A stretch of 64,000 bases of DNA from Microcebus murinus (Eukaryota; Chordata; Mammalia; Primates; Cheirogaleidae), in contig NC_134112.1 of the NCBI RefSeq assembly GCF_040939455.1, positions 64,993,001 through 65,057,000 on the forward strand, in the 5' to 3' direction. A program made the position numbers and the translations under genes. Positions 45,581 through 57,923 of the stretch are shown here, piece by piece (the stretch's first letter is position 1; the number at the start of each line of letters is the position of its first letter). The notes under the pieces are model-generated. The model was given only the letters and a program-made list of their open reading frames with translations, had not been told where the DNA came from and made no database searches.

Positions 45581-46268
45581 ATTTTTCATGTTATCACAGG
45601 CAGCAGTTTTACTAAACTTTCCATCATTATATAACAGGGATCATCTTTCTCCAGCCTCCAAGAAAATTTTCCTTACTATCCTTCTAATTTCCATTAATAA
45701 TCTTGATACTTTTCAGGCCTCTGGTAACCATCCTGTCCTAAAGCTAGCTTCATATAGTTTTAGTTTATTTGTTTTTTTTTTTTTTTTAATTGTAGTCTCC
45801 CTCCCCCATTCTAGGTACCAGTTTATCCTTCAGTTATTTTTGCTCTATAACAAATCCTGAAACTTTATAGCTAAATCTATTAAGAAAACATCTTATGATT
45901 TTGTGGCTTGACTGGAATTAGGTGAGCAGTTCTCACTTGGCTTCTCTTAAGAAATTGCCATCAGATAGCCAGTGGGGACCTCAAAGACTCAATTAACTTC
46001 AATGTCCAAGATGTATAACTCACATATTGCTTATTGGCTCTAATCTCTGCAACTTCACATGGTATATGGATGATGTAACCTCTCTGTGTGGTCTGGACTT
46101 TGCACAGAATTGTGACTGGGTTTTGAGAGGGTGTATTACAATAACAACTGTTCCAAGAGACCCAGTGAGAAGCTGCAAGACTTCTTATGACATAGCTTCA
46201 CTATGTTCTATTGGTCAAAAGCAATTCTCAGGATCAGCCCAGACTGTAGTGAAGAATGTTACACAAGG
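45581..46268 (-). repeat. Ancient LTR-like repeat, antisense, family unassigned
   Basis: The order 'cattctaggtaccagttta', 'ataacaaatcctgaaactttatagct', 'ttgtggcttgactggaatt', 'gtctggactttgcac', 'ccaagagacccagtgagaagctgc', 'ttctattggtcaaaagcaattctcaggatcagcccagac' matches a widespread old mammalian repeat that I believe is LTR-like. I cannot give its name. A T16 run lies at 45772-45787. The 84-codon and 115-codon + frames here are chance frames. Confidence 0.45.
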
Positions 46269-47066
46269 ACATAATCATTAGGAAGTGTAAACACTGAAGA
46301 ACTATATTGGGAAACTAGCTACTACATGAAAATTACGAGGAACTAATATTGTTTATTGTAAATCTGCCTTATTAAGTGACTTAAAATTCTCTAGAGGTAG
46401 ATGTATGCATTTTGATGTAATTTATTGAGTGGTTTTAAGTTTTCTAGAAATAAGAACATACATTTCATTGTATAATTTGTCATAATTTACATGTGAATAT
46501 TGTTAATGTTTTCTTTGATCAGAAATTCATGTCAATTTTTAAAATTTTCAACCATAGTATTAAAAGTGATAAATGGTATTATTTAAGAGTCTTCTGAAAA
46601 TAATATAGCCACTTCTCTTAAGATTTTCTCAGATAAAATTTATGTTTATATTTTGTTAGGTACAAGCATATATAAAATAAAATAACATATGAAAGCATGT
46701 AGCATGATTAGGTACATAGTAAGATCAATAATTTTTAGCTGAAGTAAATGATATTTTGTCTATTTTCTAAACTTTTAATACTTTTTTCTTTAACATTCAC
46801 TGTTACTTCATAAAAATGTTATGAAGATTAATAACTTAATTAACAGGTATATAGAGGGCATTTTTAAATTCTCAAAGAAATGCTATTTAAATGAGAATTA
46901 TAGTGGTATAATGATTATTTTCAATGGGAATTGACCTTTATTGAGGTAACTGATTAATTGTGCCTAAAATTAGTCATTTATATTTCCTTCTGAAAGTTAA
47001 TTCCATTCTTAATAGCATCAGGGTTTATCTGATCCATACCTTTTTAGAAACTTTTTATTTGCTGGG
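46269..47066. other. No gene seen; very AT-rich
   Basis: No assignable repeat and no useful open frame. Confidence 0.5.
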
Positions 47067-47456
47067 TGTCTTAGTTCATTTGTACTGCTGTAAAATACTT
47101 GACATTGGGTAATTCATAAAGAACAGAAACTTATTTCTCATAGTTCTGGAGGCTAAAGTTCAAGGTCACTGTTTGGTGATAGCTAGCCCTCTCTGCTTCC
47201 AAAATCATGCCTTGTTGCTGTATCCTCTGGAAAGTACAAATACTATGTCCTCACATGACAGAAGTGAAAGAAGAGAAAAACCGCTTAAGCTAGTTTCCTC
47301 CAGCCTTTTCATAGGGCACTAATCAATCCATTCATGAAGGATCTGTTCTCATAATTTAATCATCTCCGCAAAGGCCCCACCTTGTAATACTACCACAATG
47401 GCGATTAAGTTTCAACATAAACCTTTGGGGAACAATCCAGACCTTAGCACTGGGAT
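47067..47456 (-). mobile_element. ERVL-MaLR solo LTR (MST type), antisense
   Basis: Reads as the reverse complement of a MaLR LTR: 'tgtcttagttcatttgtactgctg', 'ttgggtaattcataaagaac', 'tcatagttctggaggctaaag' from the 3' end. It continues to 'atttaatcatctccgcaaaggccccacctt' and 'ataaacctttggggaacaatcc' near the 5' end. Confidence 0.88.
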
Positions 47457-49008
47457 TTTGATGAAATCATGCTGGTTTTCAAAGCTTTGTTTTCTGAGAT
47501 CCAAACTATCTGAGAAATAGACTCAGGAGTAATGCAAATAGGACAACATGTCAACTTTATTAGATCACATGGTCTTTTCATTCTTCATGTATAAATTTAA
47601 ATTACCCACCCAGTGCTGCATTCTTTTCACCTTGCAGATGAAGGTTCTCTTGTGGCAAACTTATAAAATGAAGGAGCAGAGAATGCTAGCGTCCTGAGAA
47701 CAAATTCTCTAAAAGAGAAAAAAGACCCAGTCACATACTCTCAGTTTTGTTTTTCCAAAAATGAACAGCTAAGTCACAGATCTTTCCAAGATCATGAGAG
47801 AATGAGAAAGTGGAGAAAGGCTAGAAGATATTCTTCCTGGTATTTACACAATGGCAAATCCCCATATGTGATAGGCAAAGTAGGAATAGTGGGAGAGGAA
47901 GAAAAGGGTTTCCTCTACCAGAGTTATGTAGAGAATTTCAAATGATCTGTTTAGAATTTCTAGATTTTAATTGTAGTTAATTCATTAGCAGCTAAAAAAT
48001 CCAAAGAGAGAGCAACACATGTAAAACTAAAATATATATTATATATATATATAAAGTATTAGGTTAAATGCCATCTGTGAAAAGAAAAATTGATGTGTAA
48101 TAGGGCAATTAAAATATTTATAATGCTAAACATCCCAACCTCCTATTAGAGAAAACTCAATAGTTTTATCAGGTTCATATTGTTTTTAGATTGCTATAGA
48201 GGATTGACAAAATATCCTTAAATATAGAGTCAATTCATAATTTGAAAAATCAAAGTTAGATAAAATTCTACCATGAGTGCATTTAAGTAGTGATATTTGG
48301 GCTTTGTAAAACGTTTTTTCTATGTAAGTTGTCATATTACTTATAAGTCTAACTTGCTTTTACTGTAACTATGTCAAAGCCTGAAGGGAATATATTCCAA
48401 AGAATTTTACAATCATTGTAATTAAAATTACCTTATAACAATGGAAAACTTTCCTTTTTACTAGATTTGTGCTGTGATTAAAAGAAACAATTCAGCTAAG
48501 ACAGAAAACCAAATAAGATCCTTGAAAATTTCATTATCCTTAAACATTATTTTTGCTTGTAGAGGGATTTTTTCTACAGTAATTTTTTTAAACAGAAAAC
48601 AACAAAATAGTCAAAATAAACTAATAATTTTTTTTACAGTAACACCTACAGTAACACCTTGTAGATATTTTATTTCACTACATACAGTTATATCCTTTTG
48701 GAATAAAAGAGTTTTAAATAAAGTGTATAGAAAATGAACTGGTTAGTTCTGGGTCAGAAAATGCTCATGTTCTTTCAGTAAATTTATGCTGGAAGAATTT
48801 GGGTACAGACATTTTTTTACTTGATTTATTCCCCCAAGATACACTCAATTTTAGAGATCTAAATTCAATGTAATTATCAAATGTTATTTGTGTAGATTTA
48901 TAAATTATTTGGATTTAGATCTTTTCATTATGTTATTTGACATGATAAATTTAATTATTTGACATGATAAATATAATAAGAAGTAAGTCAAAATATCTTT
49001 AATATTGA
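47457..49008. other. No gene seen
   Basis: Unassigned AT-rich DNA with a short (TA)n tract around 48033-48053 and a direct repeat of 'ttatttgacatgataaat' at 48934-48973. The 87-codon + frame at 48474-48737 has no recognisable features. Confidence 0.45.
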
Positions 49009-49165
49009 AAGTATCTTAGAAGTCATTTAGGACGTACCATTCACTTTTCAAAACTTAAGTGATTTTTCCAGTATCACATAGATATTTATTAGGAGAGCAA
49101 AGGTTCAAAACCAGAAGTTTCAGTCTAGGATTGTCCCCCACCTCTGTACAGTGATCCTTTGATCA
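49009..49165 (-). repeat. MIR-like SINE, antisense, degraded
   Basis: 'ttagaagtcatttagg', 'aacttaagtgatttttccagtatcacatag', 'ggttcaaaaccagaag' and 'tgtacagtgatcc' follow antisense MIR/L2 order. Weak match. Confidence 0.5.
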
Positions 49166-50779
49166 ACGCACTGAGTAGGAAGAACTTACCAAGTACTTTA
49201 AATATGCACTGCAGGAGCAAAAGTGTGGAGATTATCCTGAAAGGCAAGATGTAATCATTGAAAAGATGGATTGTTCATCTATGATTTAGGAAATATATGC
49301 TCATTCAATTTCTCATGAATTGTGGATGTTAATAGTTTCCAAAAGATGAATGTTAGGTTTTCATTAAGATTCTCAGCATATTTTTGATTATTTGGACTTT
49401 GAAACTGAACGACACAATTAAAAAAGAAAATTAGCTAAACTTCAGCTTAAATGTCCTTTTCTCTAATTTGACCTTCATCTCAAATATAGAGAACTCATGA
49501 TGTTCTGAGGATCTGGAAACCTGTACCTATGAGGGCAGGTTTCAATTTAAAAGGATTATGCTCCCAAATGCCAGAGCTGCCAGAAGCTATGTATGGGAAG
49601 CTGTTTTGGGACATTGTTCCTAAAATTATTGCTTCTAGCAGATGGCTTATCCACAAGTGAAGATGATTCAATACTTAAAATGAAGAAAAAGATAGGACTT
49701 TTGGGGGTAAAATACACTCACAACACCCAGCTTGTTCAAAACCTTATATTGATGTAAAATCTCAACAGTTAAGACACTAATGGGAAAATACTTTCTCACC
49801 TCTTCTCACAAAATGCTTTAATTTCAAGTATGGTATATACTATTAATCAGTGAGGGTATTATGAACCATGATTAAAATAATTTTTAATTTTTTTCAAATG
49901 TTATACTTTATGTCCTTATATGGATATTAATTTATTAATTTGAGATTGTAATATATTCTATGACAAATGGTTTTCAGATAATGGTTTGTTCTCTGATGAA
50001 TGCTGGGTGGCTTATTGAGACAGTGTCACCTTAATTAAAATGCACCTAGGAAAGTATCACTCTGGTCAGGACTTCAAATATAGTTAAGATAAATTAATAT
50101 AGTTGAACCCAAGAGATATATTATAAATTCCTCTTTATGCTTCCTTTATTTCTTTCAAGGACAATTTACCCCCTACAGACATAACTGATCTTTTGTTTCT
50201 TATTGTCTCATCCTGAAAATTACTTTAATTCACTGCTTAAAAACTTAACTTATTTTTTGCTGCATTATAATTTTTTAAGCCCAGACAGCAATGACACAGC
50301 ATCAATTTCCAAAATTATGTTGGACATTAGAAATTAGGAATTTAAAGCAAGATAAGTTTTAATTTATAAAAAATGTGGTAAGCAAAGCAAAATCATGACT
50401 TTTGATCTTTACATTTGTCAAATGAATTTCAAGCATCTTACGTATAAATACAATTACTTAGAAGCAATCATTTGAAGAAATGGCTAACTACTAAAAGAGG
50501 GCGGCTCAGGGTTTAAATATACTATTTTTTTATTGGATTCTTGAACTACATTTTATGTTTAATATAAGTATAGGGAGGTTATAAAATTATTAGTGAATAT
50601 TTATTATTCTTTCAAAAAATACAGCAGATGATACATACATGTTCTTATTCTCATAATTTATCATGCAGAGTAGTTCATAGTCCCAAATTTGAAGAAGTAT
50701 ATACATGACAAAGAAAAAATAATAAGTTAAAAATTAGGCTATAAAACAATGCGTTTGTGTTCATTCAAACAAATGAGGC
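49166..50779. other. No gene seen
   Basis: Unassigned AT-rich DNA with no long open frame. Confidence 0.5.
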
Positions 50780-51022
50780 AGTGCTTTTTAATGGTTATCT
50801 GTGCAATATCTGGAATCAGACTGCCTTGCTCTCTCTGCCCTTTATAGATAGGCAACCATGGGTTTAGGAGTTAATTTCCCTAGGACTCAGTTTCCTACTT
50901 GTGCAATAGGGAATATGACAACTGATTTTTAGGGTTGTCTGGGGATTAAGTAAAATACATTATATAAAGCGTTTAATTAAGTGCCTCGCACCAAATAAAG
51001 GCTTAGTAAATATTTGCTTTAT
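50780..51022 (+). repeat. MIR SINE
   Basis: MIR order is clear: 'taatggttatctgtgcaat', 'tctggaatcagactgcc', 'ccctaggactcagtttcctac', 'ttgtgcaatagggaat', 'agggttgtctggggattaag', 'ataaagcgtttaattaagtgcctcgcacc', 'aaggcttagtaaatatttgc'. Confidence 0.9.
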
Positions 51023-51189
51023 GACATAATTAAGAGTGATTTTTTTTTATCAATGATATTCTTCTACTTGGCCATGATAAATTTTCTTGAAGGCTATATT
51101 GTATTTAATTATTCTTTTCAGAAATTTAATTTGAAGGCTTTCTATTAAGCAAATAGAATGTGAAAATCATGTAAATATTGATAACTGGA

Positions 51190-51812
51190 AGACTAAATAT
51201 TCTTTTTCATATATGGTGGACCACAGATCTGTAAGAGTGAAATGCTGCAGGGAGTCATTTCTGTAACAACTAATGCCTTAGTGAATATACTGGAAAGAAT
51301 TTCCTTGTGAGGGTCTAGAAGGGCTTGTTTGCAACCTTGGCTAAGCTGGCTTTTGAATTGTTCCCTGAGTGATAAGGTTGTTTTATGCACTTGTGAATTT
51401 TCTCTTCCAACCTACTTAGACTGTATACAAACAATATGATTAATGGTGAACATTTCCTTTCCCTCTGAGGGTCTGGGATATTGATAATTGTGGCTGACCA
51501 CCCAGGCAGAATGTGGCTGAGTGATCATGCCACAATAAATACCTTGGATTCTGAATTTCAAGTGCACTTACTAGAGCAGAAACACTGCACAAGTGCTGCA
51601 ACAATTTGCTGCTGGAGGAGGGAGAACATAGGAAGCTGGTGCATGGCTTCATCATCTAGACTGTACCTAATATTAATATGTTTTTTCCTTTGCTGATTGC
51701 TGCAATAAACTATAGCAGTGACTATAACTGCCTTTGAGTCTTTGGACTCCTTCTGGCCAGCTAATCATGAAATCTGTATTTGGTCATGGGGACCCCAAAA
51801 TAGATGTATTCA
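51190..51812 (+). mobile_element. Probable ERV LTR (ERVL class), diverged
   Basis: The 3' part has the LTR pattern 'gctgattgctgcaataaact' (containing AATAAA), 'agcagtgactataactgcc', 'tttgagtctttggactcc' and a 'ggtcatggggacccc' end. This resembles ERVL-class LTRs of the LTR16/LTR33 kind. The 5' limit is unclear and may lie near 51440 rather than 51190. Open frames on both strands (51193-51390, 51440-51655, 51481-51696) lie within it and are not genes. Confidence 0.45.
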
Positions 51813-53438
51813 ATTATATGATATAAAATATTGTGCAGTTGGGGATTATGCTAGGAAAGATTATCAGAATTTTTATAGGACAAGGTCATAGTTATCAGTT
51901 GGATAGGAGTGTGAGAAGGTAGCAGTTTTTCTGAGTTTAGCCCTAAAGACGAGGGAGTAAGAGATAAAGTGAATGTTGGCATGAAGTTTATGAGGCACAT
52001 TTTTTATTATTTCCTTCTCCTGTGTCATCGAACATGATAGCCTACATCCATATGCAGCTAGTTGCTACCTTATTGAGCAGTGAAGATCTGGAAGTTCTTA
52101 ATATTTCCTGGTAGACATATTAGGAAAAAATGTTTTTGTATTAGCTGCCAACTGAGAATGAGATTTTCTTGTTATTTTGGTGAATGACATCATGCCTAAA
52201 TTTTTTGTAAGCTAATAGCATTTTTGCTATGTTCAAAAACAGTGTTCTATAACATTTTTTTGGTTAAGAATTTGAATCAGTAAGTCTTTTAGCATGACCA
52301 CCTATGTTTTGTTTTTCCATTATACACATGCATGATTGTACTGATAATGTGTTATATACATTAGAAATAATATACTGAAATGAATTTTTAAAGACTACAA
52401 TAAAATAAACCATGAGCTTTTACTTCTATAAGTGAACAATGAACATCAAATAATATTGGTAGAAGGGAAGCTCTCACAGCCTCTCCACGTAAAACAATTA
52501 TTATTCATTGATTATGAGTATAAAACACATATTAAGTTTTCAGTGGAGAAATGCTGCAGTTATCATCTTATCCAAGTAATAAAATTTAATATCACCAGTA
52601 ATGAGACATAGCAACATCACATGCCTTCTGATATGATGTACTGAGAAAAAATGATATAATATCTTTGCTCTCCATGCCAAAAAATAATGAAGAATCTTAT
52701 TCATCAGGCAAATCAGACAAACCATAAATGAAGGAATTTCTACAAAATTATTAACTTGCATTTAATAAAAAAGTTAAAGTTATGAAAGACAAAGAATAAC
52801 TGAGGAGCTGTTCCAATTTTAAGAAAACCAATTTGATTCTGGATATATAATAAACCTTGCTAGGATAATTGGCAAAATTTGAGTGGGATCTATAAATAAG
52901 ATGATAATATAATGCATCCATGTTAATTTCTTGTTTTTGTGGTTGTATAGGAAAATTTTTAAGAGACATTAAGAGATAATGAGGTCATTACATGTTAACT
53001 TTATTTTCAGGTGGTATAAAAAATACATTATATATATGTATACAGACATGTACATTTTTATACAGAGAGAGGGAGAAATAAAGCTAATGGTAAAATGTGA
53101 ATGCAGTGTACACTGAAGTTCTTTTTATTACTTTTGTACCATATTTGAAAATTTGAAGTCATTTCAAAATAAAAAGTTCGGAATGATGAAATATTTACCT
53201 TAGAATTTAGGAAAGATTGTATTTGCCTTACTAAAATATTTTATTACTTTGTCTAGGAATCATAAACTGGCACCACCAATATTAGAAAATCATATAGATA
53301 TATTTTATTAAACAGAATGTTTTTTAAAATAACATATGAACCTAAATATATTTAAGTGGTGGTGAATTCTCCCGTTCCAACAGAATCTATCGTTCCCTAT
53401 TGCCTTAAAGCCAGCCTTAACCATAGATAATGAAATCC
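51813..53438. other. No gene seen
   Basis: Unassigned AT-rich DNA. The overlapping minus frames at 52540-52761 and 52751-52969 have no motif I recognise. Confidence 0.45.
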
Positions 53439-53523
53439 AATGAATAGTGCTCACCATATCTAAGCACTGTTCTAAGTACATTACAGATATTCACTCATTG
53501 AATTTCCAACAGACTGTGTAAGG
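53439..53523 (-). repeat. MIR-like SINE, antisense, part 1
   Basis: 'gaatagtgctcaccatatctaagcactg', 'ctaagtacattacagatattcactcattg' match the antisense MIR arrangement. The element resumes at about 54085 after an LTR insertion. Confidence 0.6.
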
Positions 53524-54084
53524 CAGCCTCTAAGATGGCCCCAGGCCTTCATGGCTCCTGAAATTTACTGTTTTGTGTAATCTCCATTTCTTGGGCATAG
53601 GTTGGAGCTGGTCACTCTATGTAACATATGGAATGCAGCAACAGTCATGAGATTTTTACTCCCAGATTAGGTTACATAACACTGTGACCTCCTTGTTCAC
53701 TTGTCTTTCACTGGCTCATTTGAAAGAAAATAGCTGCCTTGTTGTGAGCTGTCCTGTGGAGAGATTCATGGTTCAAAAAAAAATTGAGGCATCCTTGGGC
53801 TGTTGGGCTGGGAAGAACTAAGGCCTTCAGTCCAATAATCCATGAGGAGCTGAATCTAGCAAGAACCATGTGAGTGAGATCAGAAGCAGATCTTTTCTCA
53901 GGCAAGCCCCAGCGAACACTTTCATTGCAGCTGTGGGTGAGAGACAATGAATCAGAGGACAGAGGATCCAACTAAGACACATCCAGGTTCCTGACCCACA
54001 GGAGCTGTGAGTAAATAAATTTTTTCATGAGCCACTAAGTCTTGGGGGTAATTTGTTACTCCACAGTAGATAACTGTTACAGAT
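53524..54084 (+). mobile_element. ERVL-MaLR LTR (MLT1 type) inserted in a MIR
   Basis: LTR order: 'tctaagatggccccagg' near the 5' end, 'gtgacctccttgttcac', 'aggagctgaatctagcaag', 'caggttcctgacccacagg', and the 3' end 'gtaaataaattttttcatgagccactaag', 'ttggggg taatttgttac', 'agataactgttaca'. An 87-codon minus frame inside is chance. The flanking MIR halves show it inserted into an older element. Confidence 0.8.
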
Positions 54085-54160
54085 AAGTACTAACATGATT
54101 GTCATTTTAAAGATGAGGGAACAAATTAAGCTTGTAGCCCACTTGCTGAAAGATTGTTTG
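54085..54160 (-). repeat. MIR-like SINE, antisense, part 2
   Basis: 'gattgtcattttaaagatgaggga', 'aaattaagcttgtagcccac' continues the antisense MIR order begun at 53439 across the LTR. Confidence 0.55.
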
Positions 54161-54445
54161 GGTTAAACACTCACAGTAAGTATAATGCCAGTTAATTCCC
54201 TACCTGACGTATATAGGCATTTGTGTTGGTAAGCCACATAGATCTATTCTTTAGCAGGTTAGCTTCTCTTTAAGACTATTGCATACAATTCACGATGCAA
54301 AACATAGTCTTATATCCAAGAGTGTTTTTAAACATAAGTAATTGAAATTAGAAGATCAAACCATATTAAAACATATTTCTGATGGGGAAAAGTTTCACTA
54401 GTAAAAATGTCACTTACATAATGAAAATGGAAAACAAACACAAGA
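54161..54445. other. No gene seen
   Basis: Unassigned DNA between a MIR and a microsatellite. Confidence 0.5.
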
Positions 54446-54446
54446 G

Positions 54447-54494
54447 GTGGCTGGCTGGCTGGCTGGCTGGCTAGCTAGATAGATAGATAGACAG
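54447..54494. repeat. Compound microsatellite (GGCT)n(AGAT)n
   Basis: Six GGCT units pass through 'agctagat' into AGAT units. The transition suggests one tetranucleotide array arising from another by substitution. Confidence 0.95.
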
Positions 54495-54859
54495 AAAAAG
54501 CAAGATTAAAGGAAAGATGATATCTACATCAAAATATGGCCTTTTTATTTGGGTCCTGAGTTATTCACTGTGATAACAATCCTCATTTATCCTACATGCT
54601 CAAATAAGTGATATTTTGGGTCTTCCTTTATTCAGATGAGAAGTAAGCCCTCACTGCTTTGTTGTGAGATTTTATTTTTTTTTTTTTTGCTTAAATAAAA
54701 GAAAATCACTGCTATCTCCTTTCTCTCCTTAGTGTTTTGTTTAATTTGCATGTTATATTCCTGCTCCACGGAACAATCTATATTCTAGGCTAGAAAATTT
54801 GCAGTTATACTGGACTTTGAAGAAAAGACTTTATTTTCTGAACATTTGGATATTTGAAT
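54495..54859. other. No gene seen
   Basis: Contains a T14 run at 54675-54688. Otherwise unassigned. Confidence 0.45.
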
Positions 54860-55830
54860 TTGTCATGACAGTTTTATTGGTACATAGTTCACATGCCATA
54901 AAACTCACCCTTTAAAATTCCACTTGTTTTTAGTGTATTCACAGAGTTGTTTAATCATCACCACTCTCTATTAATAATTTTAGAACAGTTTTATCATCCC
55001 CCAAAGAAAACTTCATATCCATTAGCAATTCTTCCTATATCCACTCAACTGAAGTCCTAGCAAGTAATAATCTACTTACTGTCTCTATGGATTTCTATAT
55101 TCTGACCATTTCTTGTAAATAGAATCATGCAAGATGTGGTCTTTTGTGAAAAGCTTCTTTCACTTAGCATTATGTTTTCAAGGTTCATGCCTACCGTAGC
55201 ATGTATTAATGTTTCATTTCTTTTTATTGCTGAATAATATTCTATTACATGGATATGCCACATTTTATTTATCCATCCATGAGTTGATTGACATTTAGGT
55301 TGTTTTTAATTTTTTGCCATCATGAATAATGTTACTAAAATTTGTGTTTAAGTTTTTATATTTTCAATTGTCTAGGGTACATATGCTTGGCCATATGGTA
55401 ACTCTATGTTTAACATTTTGAGGAACTGCCAAACTGTTTTCCAAAGTGATTGCACTATTTTACATTCCCACCTTGAGGGTTCCAATTTCTCAGCATTCTC
55501 ACTAATATGTGTTAATGTCTGTCTTTTTTTATTTTAGTAATCCTGGTGGGTGTAAAGAGATACCTCATTGTGGTTTTGATTTACATTTCCCTAATGACTA
55601 ATGATGTTGAACTTTTTTTCTTGTGCTATTGGCTATTTTTATATGTTCTTTGGAGGAATATCTACTCAGATCCTGCTCATTTTCAAATGGTGTTTGTTTT
55701 TTTCAAATTATTGAATTATAAGAGTTCTTTACATATTCTGAATACAAGTCCCTTATCAGATGTATAATAATTTTCAAATATTTTCCCCAATTTTGTAGGT
55801 TGCCTTTACACTTTCTTGATATGCTTGATG
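54860..55830 (-). mobile_element. Old L1 3' part (L1ME/L1M type), antisense
   Basis: Antisense L1 from the 3'UTR ('cagttttattggtacatagttcacatgccataaaactcacc') through the ORF2 C-terminus ('ttattgctgaataatattctatt', 'ttatccatccatgagttg', 'aggaactgccaaactgttttcc', 'gatacctcattgtggttttgattt', 'cccttatcagatgtata'). Frames are closed by stops; the 63-codon minus frame at 55072-55263 is its best remnant ('MWHIHVIEYYSAIKRNET'). Confidence 0.9.
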
Positions 55831-57871
55831 ATATTTTAAGAATATGCTAACTAAACACTTCAGGCAAATCTTCTATGTAGGAACTATTTACATCCTAGTT
55901 GAGAATATTATATGTTCAATAGCAATGTTTTAAACTCAGACTTTCCAGTTTGGACTCTGGATACTTTCCCAAATTTCATAGATTTTTAAAATAATTCTTT
56001 GGTGAAACTATAATAGTTTATATTATTTTAACTGGATCTAGAGTCCCTTGAATTCTATGTATTATGTACTTTAGATTAGAAGTTCTTATTGGAATAGCCC
56101 TAAGTAGTTAAAGGTCCTACCAGAGTGCTTAAAGCTAATATTGTTATTTACATAAATATCAATGAAATGGCCTCCCTGGCTTCTGTGTGCATGCATGTGT
56201 ACATGTTTGTATGTGTGTTGCTTTCTAAACCAGATGATCTTTCTATTAATCGTTTTTTTTCTAATTCTTGTAAAGTCTGTTTAAATTTTGTACAAGTAAA
56301 GGTTTTTGCAGAGTTTATTTTTCATTATTAAATAAAAATAAGAGATAGAATGAAGGATAAAATTGCAAGAATGAAAAGGTAATGTATCTCCTCAACCCAT
56401 ATGTAAGGTGTATAGACCCACCTCCCTCATAGCCTGAACTGTCTCTACCAGATACGATAAGCCGTGCTCAGAATCCATCAGCAATACAAATGGTAACGTT
56501 GTATGGAGTCTTGCCAAAAAAAAGACAAGTGGCAGCTTAGTAATATCTTTAATAGTGAGCCTTTATTCTCATCACCTTCCCCACTGTCCTCCTCTTTCTC
56601 TCTCTTCTTTTGATTTTAAAAATTAATTATTTAAAAAAATATACCCTAGGAATGACTTATCTTGCAGCTGAATACAACCACCATATCAGCAATACCACTT
56701 GTCCCTAGATTCTGGATGCTGCAGCAAGGAGTGCTCATCTCTCTCATGGAGAAAGAGGATACACCTGCCATGTGACTATCTCTCTGAGAGTGAATGCTGT
56801 GTGATTCTCACTTATTTACATCACTAGCTTAAAGCTCAGGGGTAAGTGCTTAGATCTGAGCTTCCAGAGAGGCTTGGTACATAAGTATCTTCGATATTTG
56901 GCTTCTGTATGGGAGGATCTTTTGTTTCCTGAGATAGGGGAGCCCTTATATATAGGACTTTTGTTTACATTCAGAGTCACCTGAAACAATGGCAGACATC
57001 CCTGCAACCAGCCATTCCCATGAATCCATTCAAGAAAACAGCAAAAATGAGTCATTTAAGAATGAGTTTTCATCATAGGAAACTAGCAAAATATATTTAA
57101 AGTTGTTTCTGAAGATGCTCACAAATTGCTAATGCATATAAATAAAATTTAATCTGTCTTAAAGCTAACCTGTTCAACCAAGTTCTGATAGTTCTAAATT
57201 TAGAAAGACATCAAATTATTGACGTTAGTAATTTGGAAACTCATGTGGTATTATAGGGTTACTACTAGGTGTTGTTTCAAATTTCTTCATGATGATAGGA
57301 AAAAAAATCAAAGTGAATTTAAAGAGCCAAATTAAATAAGACTTTTTCTGCCCTCACTTTAGTCATTCTCTAAGCACACATGTATCTGTGAATTATTGTT
57401 TTGTTTATCACACAGTCATTTAACACAGGAGTTCTACTTTAGTCATGTAATTTTCATGTAAGTACAGATCATCTAAAGGAATGCAATGAGGAATTTGACT
57501 TTGGTATCTAAGTAATAAAATGCTGTGCTCTGGAAAAGGTCACTAAATGCTTTCAGAGCAATGCATGGTTATAGCTTAGAAATGTTTTTGGGGGTACCCA
57601 TGTACATTATGGGATAGCAATATTTTAAAGAAACTCTCAACTCTTGTAATCAGTGAATTGTTAATTGAATGATTCAATGAATGAGCCTTAGAACTTCCCT
57701 GTAATCTGACCTATTATCTGTGGCTGGATGTATCTTGGACTACAGCCCTGTTCTGATGTATCAGGCTATCAAAATCTTCTCACAAAACTCTCTTATATTC
57801 AATGAGTAGTTCTAAAAATTTAATTATAAGATATTCTAACTAATCTTTCAACATTTTCTCCTACTCCACCT
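55831..57871. other. No gene seen
   Basis: Unassigned DNA. A less AT-rich part at about 56640-57060 holds an LTR-like C/T mix and a 79-codon minus frame (56816-57055), but I could not match it to a family. Confidence 0.4.
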
Positions 57872-57875
57872 GCAC

Positions 57876-57906
<31 letters not shown>

Positions 57907-57923
57907 AAACACACACACACACA
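57872..57923. repeat. (CA)n microsatellite
   Basis: An imperfect CA array with 'atacacaaac' interruptions. Confidence 0.95.

Noticed and set aside
54447..54494. CRISPR-like short repeats
   Set aside because: This is a mammalian tetranucleotide microsatellite without spacers. No CRISPR array or cas genes occur in the window.
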